Below are positions 21,751-30,500 of a stretch of DNA of 64,000 nt, piece after piece (positions within the stretch are counted from its first letter, which is position 1; every line of letters starts with the position of its first letter). Under the pieces are notes generated by a model. The model was not told the DNA's origin and made no database searches. It was given only the letters and a program-made list of their open reading frames with translations. The stretch comes from Nostoc sp. JL34 (GTDB taxonomy: Bacteria > Cyanobacteriota > Cyanobacteriia > Cyanobacteriales > Nostocaceae). Location: contig NZ_JABXKQ010000089.1 of assembly GCF_017114945.1 (NCBI RefSeq), forward strand, positions 1 through 64,000. Direction: 5' to 3'. A program made the translations under genes and the position numbers.

Positions 21751-23073
21751 ATGAATATTGATGAAGTACTACAACTCCTAGAAGTAAAGCAGAAAAAGGC
21801 TTTGACACGGCTCCAAGAATTAGTATTGCGCTCTTGCTGGGAGGGAAAAACTTATGTTAGCATGGCAGCCCAAGCCCATTATGGAGCACAAAGTATTAGA
21901 GAAGTGGCTTCGCAATTGTGGCATGTGCTTAGTGAAATCTTTGGAGAACCGATCGCTAAAGCCAACTTCCGCTACACTCTAGAGCTACGCCCCCTCACCA
22001 AAGTGCAGCAGCAACTGATCAAGAAATACACCAGCAGTAAGGCCCCTAACCTAGAATTTCCCAGTGGTCCGGTAATGCTATCCTCTCACTTCTACATCCC
22101 TCGCTCTCCAATCGAAGAACTCGCCTACGCAGAAATAACTGAACCTGGATGCGTAATTCGCATCAAAGGTTCTAGTAAGATGGGCAAAAGCTCCCTGATG
22201 CTACGCATTACCGATTACACTGCATCTGTTGGCTACCGTAGTGTGAATTTAGACTTTCAACAAGCAGATTCAGCAGTCTTTGCCAATCTCGATAAATTTT
22301 TACGCTGGTTTTGTGCCAATATCAGTAGTAAGTTACAGCTAGAATCCAGACTTGATGATTATTGGGATGAAGAGGTCGGCAGCAAAGTCAGCTGCACTAA
22401 CTATTTTCAAGGGTATTTGTTAGAGCATCTAGTCTGTCCCTTGGTCTTGGCATTAAACGAAGTGAATCGGGTTTTCGAGTATCCAGTAATTGCTCAGGAA
22501 TTTTTGCCCTTACTGCGCTCTTGGCACGAGCAAGCCAAACAAACGGAAATTTGGCAAAAACTTCGGCTACTCGTAGCTTATTCAACGGAAATTTATGTTC
22601 CTCTAAAGCTCAACCAATCCCCGTTTAATATCGGGTTACCACTGAAGTTGCCGCCATTTACCATAGAGCAGATACAGAATTTAGCACAGCGTCATAGACT
22701 AAATTGGACAGATGCTAAAGAAGCCAAGCAACTCATGGCAATGGTAGGGGGACATCCCTATTTAGTGCGTCTGGCTTTGTATCACATTTCTCACTCTCAA
22801 GTCACCCTAAAGGAGTTATTGGAACAGGCAGCCACTGAGTCGGGAATTTATAACGACCACTTACGGCGACTCTTAGCAGCACTTCAAGAGGAGCCAGAAC
22901 TGGGTGCTGTGGTTAAACAGTTAATTGCTGCACAAGATCGGATAAAATTAGAATCCATCCTCGCTTATAAATTAGAAAGTATAGGTTTAGTGAAACTGGG
23001 TGGCGATCGCGTTAACTTTTCCTGTGAATTGTATCGTCTGTATTTTGCCCAAGTAAACTTCGGTACAGAATAA
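21751..23073 (+). CDS. AAA_35/STAND-like ATPase with vMAP-type N-terminal domain
   Basis: 440 residues. Residues 1-95 resemble the helix-turn-helix-like vMAP (vWA-MoxR-associated) N-terminal domain of cyanobacterial signalling proteins (LTRLQELVLRSCWEGKTY..). Residues 115-400 are an AAA_35-type P-loop domain: PRSPIEELAYAEI, Walker A GSSKMGKS (140-147), and GGHPYLVRLALYHI, the sensor region typical of the family. The Walker B equivalent reads LVLALNEVNRVFEY, with Asn at both positions normally occupied by Asp. Such proteins are thought to act as conditional switches, sometimes in conflict systems. It is convergent to cas6. Confidence 0.75.
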   Translation: MNIDEVLQLLEVKQKKALTRLQELVLRSCWEGKTYVSMAAQAHYGAQSIREVASQLWHVLSEIFGEPIAKANFRYTLELRPLTKVQQQLIKKYTSSKAPNLEFPSGPVMLSSHFYIPRSPIEELAYAEITEPGCVIRIKGSSKMGKSSLMLRITDYTASVGYRSVNLDFQQADSAVFANLDKFLRWFCANISSKLQLESRLDDYWDEEVGSKVSCTNYFQGYLLEHLVCPLVLALNEVNRVFEYPVIAQEFLPLLRSWHEQAKQTEIWQKLRLLVAYSTEIYVPLKLNQSPFNIGLPLKLPPFTIEQIQNLAQRHRLNWTDAKEAKQLMAMVGGHPYLVRLALYHISHSQVTLKELLEQAATESGIYNDHLRRLLAALQEEPELGAVVKQLIAAQDRIKLESILAYKLESIGLVKLGGDRVNFSCELYRLYFAQVNFGTE

Positions 23074-23097
23074 AAGGGCATTGCTTATTAATTATTC

Positions 23098-23133
23098 TCC
23101 CTAATCCCCAATCCCCAATCCCCAGTCCCCTTC
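23098..23133. repeat. CCCAATC-type short tandem repeat
   Basis: Copies of CCCCAAT/CCCCAGT heptads fill the 61-bp gap between the convergent ATPase and cas6 genes. It is the same class of repeat as the insert inside copA at 55.9 kb. Confidence 0.75.
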
Positions 23134-23134
23134 A

Positions 23135-24277
23135 TTAATTGACATTATCCTTGAGCGCCCGCCGAGCTAATTTTACGTAAGTTTTCACAGTAGCGTAGGG
23201 CATCTCTAAATCTTGGGATATAACCTGTAATGATTCTCCCATCTCCCGACGTGCTAGGATAGTTGCCCAAGTAGAAGCAATTTTATCAGTGCGATCGCCT
23301 CCTGTGCGTTTTCGTTGTGCGGTGAATAGCGTTGTCAACTCATCAATGCGTTCTCCCAGCAGATTTGTTAGCACCTGAGTGGGTACGTTTGTCTCTGGTT
23401 CCACCCAATCTAAGCGAGTTTGTCCCAGTCCAAAAGTAGTTTTATGTCCCGTACCGCAGTAGGGAGCCAGTCGTGCCAAAGCATAAAACAATGGGGTAAA
23501 CTCAGAGTTCGCCAAAGCCGCCTTACTCAAACCACAGGACATTACCCTTGTGAACCCAGTCACCGAACCCCGCTTTCCAGCTGCTACCTTCATCGATTCC
23601 AACCGATGCTGATGGATAATTACTCCTTCATCTATCCAATCGAGAAAAGGTTCTTGTTCGATTGCTATACCCGAAAAGTCATTCCATCGGCGCAGGTAGC
23701 TGTGAAAGAGATTAACTGGCACCGGCAGGGGAAAATGATGACCCTTACGGCGAAAACTGGTAGGCGAGACAAAGCTGAAGTTGACGGTTTTCTCTGGTAA
23801 TGACTGCAATAATTGCGCGTACGTAGTGGCTGAATGGGCGATACTCACCTGTTTTATTTGCAGGGGAGCGCCTCTTAAGTCCAGGATTTGGGGCAGTTGG
23901 GTTAACCATTGTTTGAGAAACTGCACCACTCTTGGAGATAAAGCATTGACGTGCCAACGGTAAATTTGCTTGGCTTCCAATTGCAATTGTCTTCCACTGG
24001 CGAGGAGTTGACCTGATAGCGCCGAAATATTGAAGGGCTTTTCTGACTCTCCATCATGAAGATATGCAGAAAGTTCTGGGTTGAATTGCCTTACTTGGTC
24101 AAGAAACCAGGCATGGAGTCCAATCGTGTACTGGGAGTAGAGGGAAGTCGAAGTGGTTGGCTCAAGTTCAAACACCAATCCTACCAGTTCAGTGTCATCT
24201 GCCCATCTGGGAAGGGAAGAGGGAGATTCTGCCTGCGGCTTGGTTTTGCGCCTGGTGGATGTAGCTGCTCTTGCCAT
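23135..24277 (-). CDS. cas6: CRISPR pre-crRNA endoribonuclease Cas6 (orphan)
   Basis: 380 residues. The RAMP/ferredoxin-like repeats run to about 290. H55 in TIGLHAWFLD is in the position of the Cas6 catalytic His, and the glycine-rich RNA-binding loop is GTGHKTTFGLGQ (275-286). Cas6 cuts CRISPR repeat RNA at the 3' base of its hairpin. A C-terminal extension (about 300-380) ends with a sigma-like helix-turn-helix (ARREMGESLQVISQDLEMPY, ATVKTYVKLARRALK), apparently an added nucleic-acid-binding part. No other cas gene and no CRISPR array is in the window, so it would act in trans or in another role. A repeat-like hairpin lies about 40 nt upstream of its start. Confidence 0.9.
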   Translation of the reverse strand: MARAATSTRRKTKPQAESPSSLPRWADDTELVGLVFELEPTTSTSLYSQYTIGLHAWFLDQVRQFNPELSAYLHDGESEKPFNISALSGQLLASGRQLQLEAKQIYRWHVNALSPRVVQFLKQWLTQLPQILDLRGAPLQIKQVSIAHSATTYAQLLQSLPEKTVNFSFVSPTSFRRKGHHFPLPVPVNLFHSYLRRWNDFSGIAIEQEPFLDWIDEGVIIHQHRLESMKVAAGKRGSVTGFTRVMSCGLSKAALANSEFTPLFYALARLAPYCGTGHKTTFGLGQTRLDWVEPETNVPTQVLTNLLGERIDELTTLFTAQRKRTGGDRTDKIASTWATILARREMGESLQVISQDLEMPYATVKTYVKLARRALKDNVN

Positions 24278-24316
24278 CGCTGATTACTATGCAAATGATG
24301 TCAAGTATTTTACTCA

Positions 24317-24339
24317 ATTTCCATCCCCTTGCGGGGAAA
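24317..24339 (-). promoter_or_regulatory. CRISPR-repeat-like hairpin upstream of cas6
   Basis: On the cas6 strand the sequence is TTT, CCCC, loop GCAA, GGGG, then ATGGAAAT: a 4-bp GC stem with a GNRA loop followed by eight nucleotides close to the 8-nt 5' tag of cyanobacterial crRNAs (usually ATTGAAAC, ACTGAAAC or ATGGAAAC types). It is a single copy; no second repeat lies within the 269-bp gap. If transcribed it would be in the cas6 leader, 39 nt from the ATG. A TTGACA at about 24299-24304 could instead be a promoter downstream of the hairpin. Confidence 0.5.
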
Positions 24340-24546
24340 CAAAATGTTTGGGATTTTATGATATCAGCAGTAAGTGCTGCACGCTCTAATTTCCCAGTCC
24401 CTTCTTTGCTTCCTATAACTCTGGAGCGTGCAGGCACTCTACCAAAATCGCTGCAAGCAGTCCGAATTGAAAAACATATTCGCTTGATTGGCATTTTATC
24501 AGGCAGAGAGAGTGGGATTGATCCGATGCCAATAAATACAGTGTCT

Positions 24547-26775
24547 TTAATTATGAATTATTCGGTCAGCATCCTCACAATCCATCTGCACCACACAATT
24601 TCTTCCCTGTGCTTTTGCTTGGTAGAGTCCTTGGTCAGCAGCAGCAATTAAGGTTGCAGGAGATAATTGGCTATGAGGAGTGATGGTTGCCACACCAAGA
24701 CTTAGGGTGATGAATTCACTAACCTGAGAATGGGAATGAGGCATTTGTAATGCACTAACATTGGTCTGAATATCTCTTGCAACTGCAATAGCCCCTTCGA
24801 TATCAGTATTCGGCAAAATGACTGCAAACTCTTCTCCACCATAACGAGCAACTAAATCAGCGGAGTGTTTAACTGTCTGAGAAATTGCCTTGGCAACTTG
24901 TCTGAGTGCATCATCTCCTGCCAGATGTCCATGCGTATCGTTGTAAAGCTTAAAATAATCGACATCACACAAAATCAAAGATAACGAGCCTTGCTCTTGT
25001 GCCAATCGTTGCCACTCCGCATTGAACGTGTCATCAAAACAGCGGCGATTTCCCACTTGGGTTAGACCATCCGAACAGGCAAGACGCTGTAATTCCTGGT
25101 TTGCTTGTTGTAATTGGTGATAAAGTTCTGATTGCTGAATAGCGATCGCAGCTTGACCTGCTAACTGGTTAAATAAGTTAATCTCTGATTGCTGCCATTG
25201 TCTGCTACTACAGCATTGGTGAGCAATCAATAGTCCCCACAAACCCTCTTGCTGCAAAATGGGCACGACAAGGTTTGCCCTGATTTGCAGACTTCGGAGG
25301 AGGTCAATATGACACGGCGATAGTCCCGCAGTTTCAATGTCTTCGATCGCTCTAGTGTTACCTTGTTGAAAGTAAGCTGCACGCGTGGATTGAAAGCACG
25401 TATCCATGACGTGAAATCCAAAAATCGACATACACCCTTCTGCTAAGGATTCTACAGCGACTAACCCACTCCAGTCAGGCTCAAACTGGTAAATCAGCAC
25501 TCGGTCTACCTCAAACAGTTGTCGCACTTCGGCTGCTGTGGTTTGTAAAATCTCGTCTAACTCCAACGATTGGCGAATGTGCTGCGTTACAGCTGCGACA
25601 ATTCGCTCAGACTCGCTTTGGTGTTGGACACGCTGCCCAATCTGCTGAGAATGTGTTGATGCTACAGTTAATGCGATCGGATCAAAGTGAGGGGTTGTAG
25701 TCACAGGTACTGCACTGGGTTGAGCAATCAAATAGCCTTGAGCAAGATTTGCACCTCGTTCTCGCAACCAATTCAGTTCCTCAATGCACTCAATTCCTTC
25801 AGCAACGGTTTGGATGTTTAACTTTTGAGTAATCTCTAGAAGCTTCTCGGTAATCGAGGCTTTATAAAGGTTTTGATGCACATCTCGGATTAACTCCATA
25901 TCCAGCTTAATAAAGTCTGGACGTAACTGATGCAGCAAGTTGAGGCTGGAATAACCAGAACCGAGGTCATCAAGGGCGACTAAAAACCCAGCATCTCGGT
26001 AGTATTGCAGCACTGCCTTGAGATGGTTTAAATCTTGAGGATTGTCTGACTCCACGACTTCAAAAACAACCCGATCGTGAGAAATTCCAGCAGTATCAAT
26101 TGCCTCTACTGTACTACGCAGGCAAAAGGCTGGGTCATAAAGTGACGTTGGTGCAAAATTGATGAAGATATGCCCACTCACTTCATACCGACTGAATTGA
26201 GTGATTGTGCTGAGGCGAGCAACTTGGTCGAGTTGTGGTAGGAGTCCAGCTTCGGTTGCTAATTCCACAATTGGTGCCGGCAGTAATAAATTGCCTTCTT
26301 CATCCAGTCCCCGCAAGAGCGATTCATATCCAAAAATCTGCGATGTATCGTTAATTGAGACAATTGGTTGGAAGTAACTGGTAAATCGTTCTGTTGCCAG
26401 CATTTCAACTAGCCAGTCGGATTGGTTCAACTTAATGAAGCGTTGTAATGAGGCTATGTCACTAAAATCATGGAGTTGAGGTTGGATAGTGCCTCGAATG
26501 AAAAGGGCTTGCGTCTCTTTTAATTCTCGCGGTGCAAGTAGTTTGGCCAGGTTACGGGCAATTTCTAGGGACTGTCCAGGTCTACAGTTTAAACTCAAAC
26601 CTGGTCGTTCGTGCATCAGTTCATACTCAAGGGCAAATTGCTGTAGGTAAGAGGTGACTTTTTTCAGGGTATGTGGAACGGGGAACCAGAGAAAGAGCCT
26701 ACCTGCCTCCTTAGTCCGGCAGCGTGCAACATTGCGACAAGCACAGGTTTTGGAGATAGGACATATTTGGCTCAT
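24547..26775 (-). CDS. EAL-cyanobacteriochrome GAF-GGDEF photoreceptor
   Basis: 742 residues. The N-terminus is Cys-rich (C5, C11, C13, C19). An EAL c-di-GMP phosphodiesterase domain (about 125-355) keeps E151 in ESLLRG, DDLGSGYSS (269-277), KLD and AEGIE (325-329). A GAF domain (about 400-555) has cyanobacteriochrome hallmarks: a DXCF motif DTCF (458-461), the canonical chromophore Cys-His pair C488-H489 28 residues later, then IRANLVVPIL and LWGLLIAHQC. A GGDEF diguanylate cyclase domain (565-735) has an active-type GGEEF (646-650), while the inhibitory RxxD site reads HSAD and is probably absent. The protein should bind a bilin and use light to shift c-di-GMP synthesis or breakdown. Confidence 0.88.
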   Translation of the reverse strand: MSQICPISKTCACRNVARCRTKEAGRLFLWFPVPHTLKKVTSYLQQFALEYELMHERPGLSLNCRPGQSLEIARNLAKLLAPRELKETQALFIRGTIQPQLHDFSDIASLQRFIKLNQSDWLVEMLATERFTSYFQPIVSINDTSQIFGYESLLRGLDEEGNLLLPAPIVELATEAGLLPQLDQVARLSTITQFSRYEVSGHIFINFAPTSLYDPAFCLRSTVEAIDTAGISHDRVVFEVVESDNPQDLNHLKAVLQYYRDAGFLVALDDLGSGYSSLNLLHQLRPDFIKLDMELIRDVHQNLYKASITEKLLEITQKLNIQTVAEGIECIEELNWLRERGANLAQGYLIAQPSAVPVTTTPHFDPIALTVASTHSQQIGQRVQHQSESERIVAAVTQHIRQSLELDEILQTTAAEVRQLFEVDRVLIYQFEPDWSGLVAVESLAEGCMSIFGFHVMDTCFQSTRAAYFQQGNTRAIEDIETAGLSPCHIDLLRSLQIRANLVVPILQQEGLWGLLIAHQCCSSRQWQQSEINLFNQLAGQAAIAIQQSELYHQLQQANQELQRLACSDGLTQVGNRRCFDDTFNAEWQRLAQEQGSLSLILCDVDYFKLYNDTHGHLAGDDALRQVAKAISQTVKHSADLVARYGGEEFAVILPNTDIEGAIAVARDIQTNVSALQMPHSHSQVSEFITLSLGVATITPHSQLSPATLIAAADQGLYQAKAQGRNCVVQMDCEDADRIIHN

Positions 26776-27246
26776 GGCTAACTAATTTGCTCAATCCAAT
26801 TTATTCTATTATTCCCACTATTTTTGCTGTAAAAGATAAACTACACTTCAAATACATGAAGATTTGATGAGTTAAGTAAACTGAATAATTTAGCTGAGTA
26901 AGTGACTCATCAACACATACGAATTTTTATACTAAAGATTAAATTAATTGCCGAGATACTTTGTACAATCAAGCAAAATAATGAGGAGTTAGATCAACAA
27001 TTTAGGTTACGAAACAAAGGGAAAAATAAGCTATAGTAGGAAAAAGTTTTTTGATCTTGATTAATTAAGAATAAACACATATTCCTTAAGAATAAATCTA
27101 GCCTCAACAAACAACAAAAGTTCTCAAAAAAGTTAATAATATCAACTACTGTTGAATATTTATCATTTAGGGCTGACGCAAAGACAGAGGAATCCTCTTA
27201 GAGGATGTTTGATATCATGTTCGGGTAAAGACTTATCATTTAGACC

Positions 27247-27295
27247 GCAGGGGTGCAGGGGTGCAGGGGTGCAGGGGGCAGGGAGCAGGGAGAAA
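27247..27295. repeat. GGGTGCA tandem heptad repeat
   Basis: Three to four direct copies of GCAGGGGT, grading into GCAGGGA units. It is typical of the short GC-rich tandem repeats dispersed in Nostocales genomes. Confidence 0.75.
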
Positions 27296-27391
27296 GAGGT
27301 TTTCCTGATTTTTGCACGGATGCGGTAATCATAAGTAATTAACCGGACTTGATATGAAAAGTTTTTTGTAACATCTAAAGCCTCGAAAACC

Positions 27392-27441
27392 TAACCCCCC
27401 AGCCCCCCTTCCCCCATTCCCTTGTAGGGAAGGGGGGTTTC
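27392..27441. repeat. CCCCCCTTCCC inverted repeat
   Basis: CCCCCCTTCCC (27403-27413) and its exact complement GGGAAGGGGGG (27427-27437) are separated by 13 nt and flanked by AACC/GGTT. The sequence resembles a palindromic element common in intergenic cyanobacterial DNA. It could also help terminate the kinase transcript. Confidence 0.65.
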
Positions 27442-27546
27442 AAAGCCTCTTGACCTTTTGGGAAGAGGAATGGAAGCGGGGTTTTGAGTATACTTTACAA
27501 CTTTTCAAACAACCTCTTAGACGGTTTATACACTGCAACTGAACAC

Positions 27547-30500
27547 TCAGAAATTCCCACCTCTACCAATTAGAGTTGCAATTGCCTTCACTAACTCCTC
27601 TGGTTCGACGGGTTTGGACAGATGCTTTTGAAACCCAGATTTGAGTGCTTGTTGCTGGTTGATTTCTCCTGCATAAGCAGTTAAAGCGATCGCCGGAATT
27701 TGTTTAGCTTGTTTTGCCTGCAATACTTTAATTTGCTGCATCAGCATATAACCATCTGTCTCTGGCATCCCAATATCACTGAGCAGAATATCTGGTTCTG
27801 ACTCTGCCAATACTTGCAGTGCTTCTTTTGCTGATGTCACAGCAATTACCCTTGCTCCAGCCTCCTCTAGCAGAAAAGTGTGAAAGTCACGAGTATCATT
27901 GTCGTCATCCACAACTAAAATTTCGATGCCTGCCAGAATTTCAGTCACAGGAGAAGGATTTAATGCAGCAATATTTATATGTTGTTTAGGGGTTAAATCT
28001 TTTTTAATTAGCGGTAGTCGGACTGTGAAAATAGCTCCTTGCCCTTCACCTAAACTTTCTGCCCAAATCGTGCCGCCATGCAATTCTACCAAATGACGGA
28101 CAATTGCTAACCCTAACCCCAAGCCACCAAATTTTCGAGTTATTGTGCTATCAGCCTGACGAAAATATTCAAACACATAAGGGAGAAAGTCAGGGCCGAT
28201 TCCCTTACCTGTGTCGCTGACAGTAATCTGAGCTTGAGTGTCAACGCACTCTAGTTGAATATTAATTTTTCCTCCTTCAGGAGTGAATTTAACAGCATTT
28301 GATAACAGATTCCAAATCACTTGTTGTAAACGACCGGAATCACCCAAAACTTGCCCGAAAGTAGCATCCAGCATTGTCTGAATTTGAATATTTTTAGCTT
28401 CTGCTGCCAAACGCACTGTTTCCAATCCCCCCTCAATCACAAGCACTAAGTTGACAGGAAACATGTTGAGATTGAGCTTACCTTGTAAGATCCGAGAGAC
28501 ATCGAGCAAATCTTCAATTAGTTGAGCTTGTAATTTAGCATTCCGCTCGATAGTTGCAATAGCTTTTTTCTGCCCTGCGGCGTCAAACTCACGAGTCTGT
28601 AAGAGTCTCGCCCAACCAAGAATAGGATTGAGAGGCGATCGCAATTCATGGGAAAGCACCGCCAGAAACTCATCTTTAACCCGGTTGGCTGTTTCAGCTT
28701 CAGCTCTAGCAGCTTGCTCAAGTTTCAGGAGGCGATCGCGTTCGGCTTCTGCTACTTTGCGTTCTGTAATGTCAATCACTGAGCCGATGTAACCTTTAAA
28801 CTGACCATCCACCCCAAACCAGGGATTAGCAGCATCGATGCAAGAACGATATTCGCCGTCTTTGCGCCGCAAGCGGTACTCCAAACGAAAAGCCGAGCAG
28901 CTCCTATTAGCTTCCAGAAAAATATTCCTGGCGTCATTGTAGTCCTCTGGATGCACAGCATTCAACCAGCCAAATCCCAGACCCATTTCCTCATTCTGAC
29001 CTGTAAAGTAGTACCAGCTTTGACTGAGATAGGTGCAGTAGCCCTCGGTGTCTGTTACCCAAACCATGAAAGGAGCATTATCAGCCATATTGCGGAACTT
29101 TTCTTCGCTTTCGCGAAGTGCTTTCTCTGCCTGTTTGCGATCGCTGATATCTGTAACAAAAATGCTTACTCCCAAAGCATTGGGGTAGACGCGATTCTCA
29201 AACCAGCGCTGCCAAGCCGGATAAAAGTATTCAAACTGAACAACAGTATGTTGTGCGATCGCCAAATGAACCTGAGTATAAAACTCGCTTTCAAGCATAT
29301 CTGGAAACACTTCCCAAATGCTCTTACCTAGCAACTTTTCCTTTTGGATACCAACAACTGCTGCTACCCGGTCATTGACAAAGGTATAACGCCACTCTCG
29401 ATCCAACACAAAAAACTGGTCTTGGATGCCAGCTAGGACAGTCTCTAGGTGGGCTTTTGCCACCTCAGCTTCAATTCGCAGCCCTTGTTCGCGTTCCATT
29501 GCCTCTTGGCGGATACGAGCCATTTTTAGGGCTGCCTCTACCCGCGCTAACAATTCACGGGCAGAGAACGGTTTAGTCAGATAATCATCGGCTCCCGCTT
29601 CTAACCCTTCCACCCGTGCCTCTTCCCCCGCCCGTGCCGACAACAGGATGATTGGAACTTTTCGTGTCTGCGGATTAGCTCGTAATTCTTGCAGCAGTCC
29701 AAAACCATCTAATCCAGGCATCATGACATCTGTCAGTACCAAGTCTGGGACACGCGCCCGAGCAGAATCCAAAGCAGCTAATCCGTCCGGCACTGATTCC
29801 ACCTCATACTGCTGACTTAATAGCCGCTTGAGATAATCGCGCATATCTACATTATCGTCAGCTAGGAGAATTCGGGGGAAGGAGCGGAGGGGCAGGGGGG
29901 CAGGGGAGGCAGGGGAGGCAGGGGAGGCAGGGGAGGCAGGGGAAGAATGTATATATGATGTGTAGTCTTCTTGAACAATTTTTTCTCCCCCTGCTTCTCT
30001 TCTCCCCCTGCCCTCTTCTGGTAGCCAACGCATAGCTTCTTCTAGATAGGGTGTTGCACCTAATGCGGTTGAAGCTAAAGTTCGAGAGGCACTAATCCGC
30101 TCTGGAGGTAAATGAGCATATCCCGTCGGAATTGACACAGTAAAGCAACTGCCTCCTCCTAGAACACTGGTAACATCAACTGTTCCACCATGCATTTGCA
30201 CCAATTCTTGCACCAGTGACAATCCAATTCCTGACCCTTCAAAAGTGCGTCCTTGTGCCCCTTTGACGCGGTGGAATCGTTCAAAAAGGCGAGGGATTTC
30301 TTCGGCTGAGATACCGATTCCTGTATCTCGGACTGCGAATTCAATATGTTCATTTGACCACTGCAAACTGACTGCAATTTCTCCAGCCATCGTGAACTTA
30401 AATGCATTCGAGAGCAGGTTAAGAACAATTTTTTCCCACATCTCTCGATCTACATATACTGGTGCTGGAAGGGAAGGACAATTGACTGATAACTGCATCC

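Larger units (their letters stand above)
26776..27546. other. Intergenic, 771 bp, repeat-rich
   Basis: No coding frame is credible. It holds a GGGTGCA tandem repeat (27247-27280) and a strong inverted repeat at 27403-27437. The part next to 26775 should contain the promoter of the EAL-GGDEF photoreceptor gene. Confidence 0.5.

Noticed and set aside
23420..23800. 126-codon plus-strand frame inside cas6
   Set aside because: A shadow of the cas6 coding sequence, with no independent features.
24281..24546. Possible CRISPR array upstream of cas6
   Set aside because: Only one repeat-like hairpin is present; no second copy or regular spacer was found.
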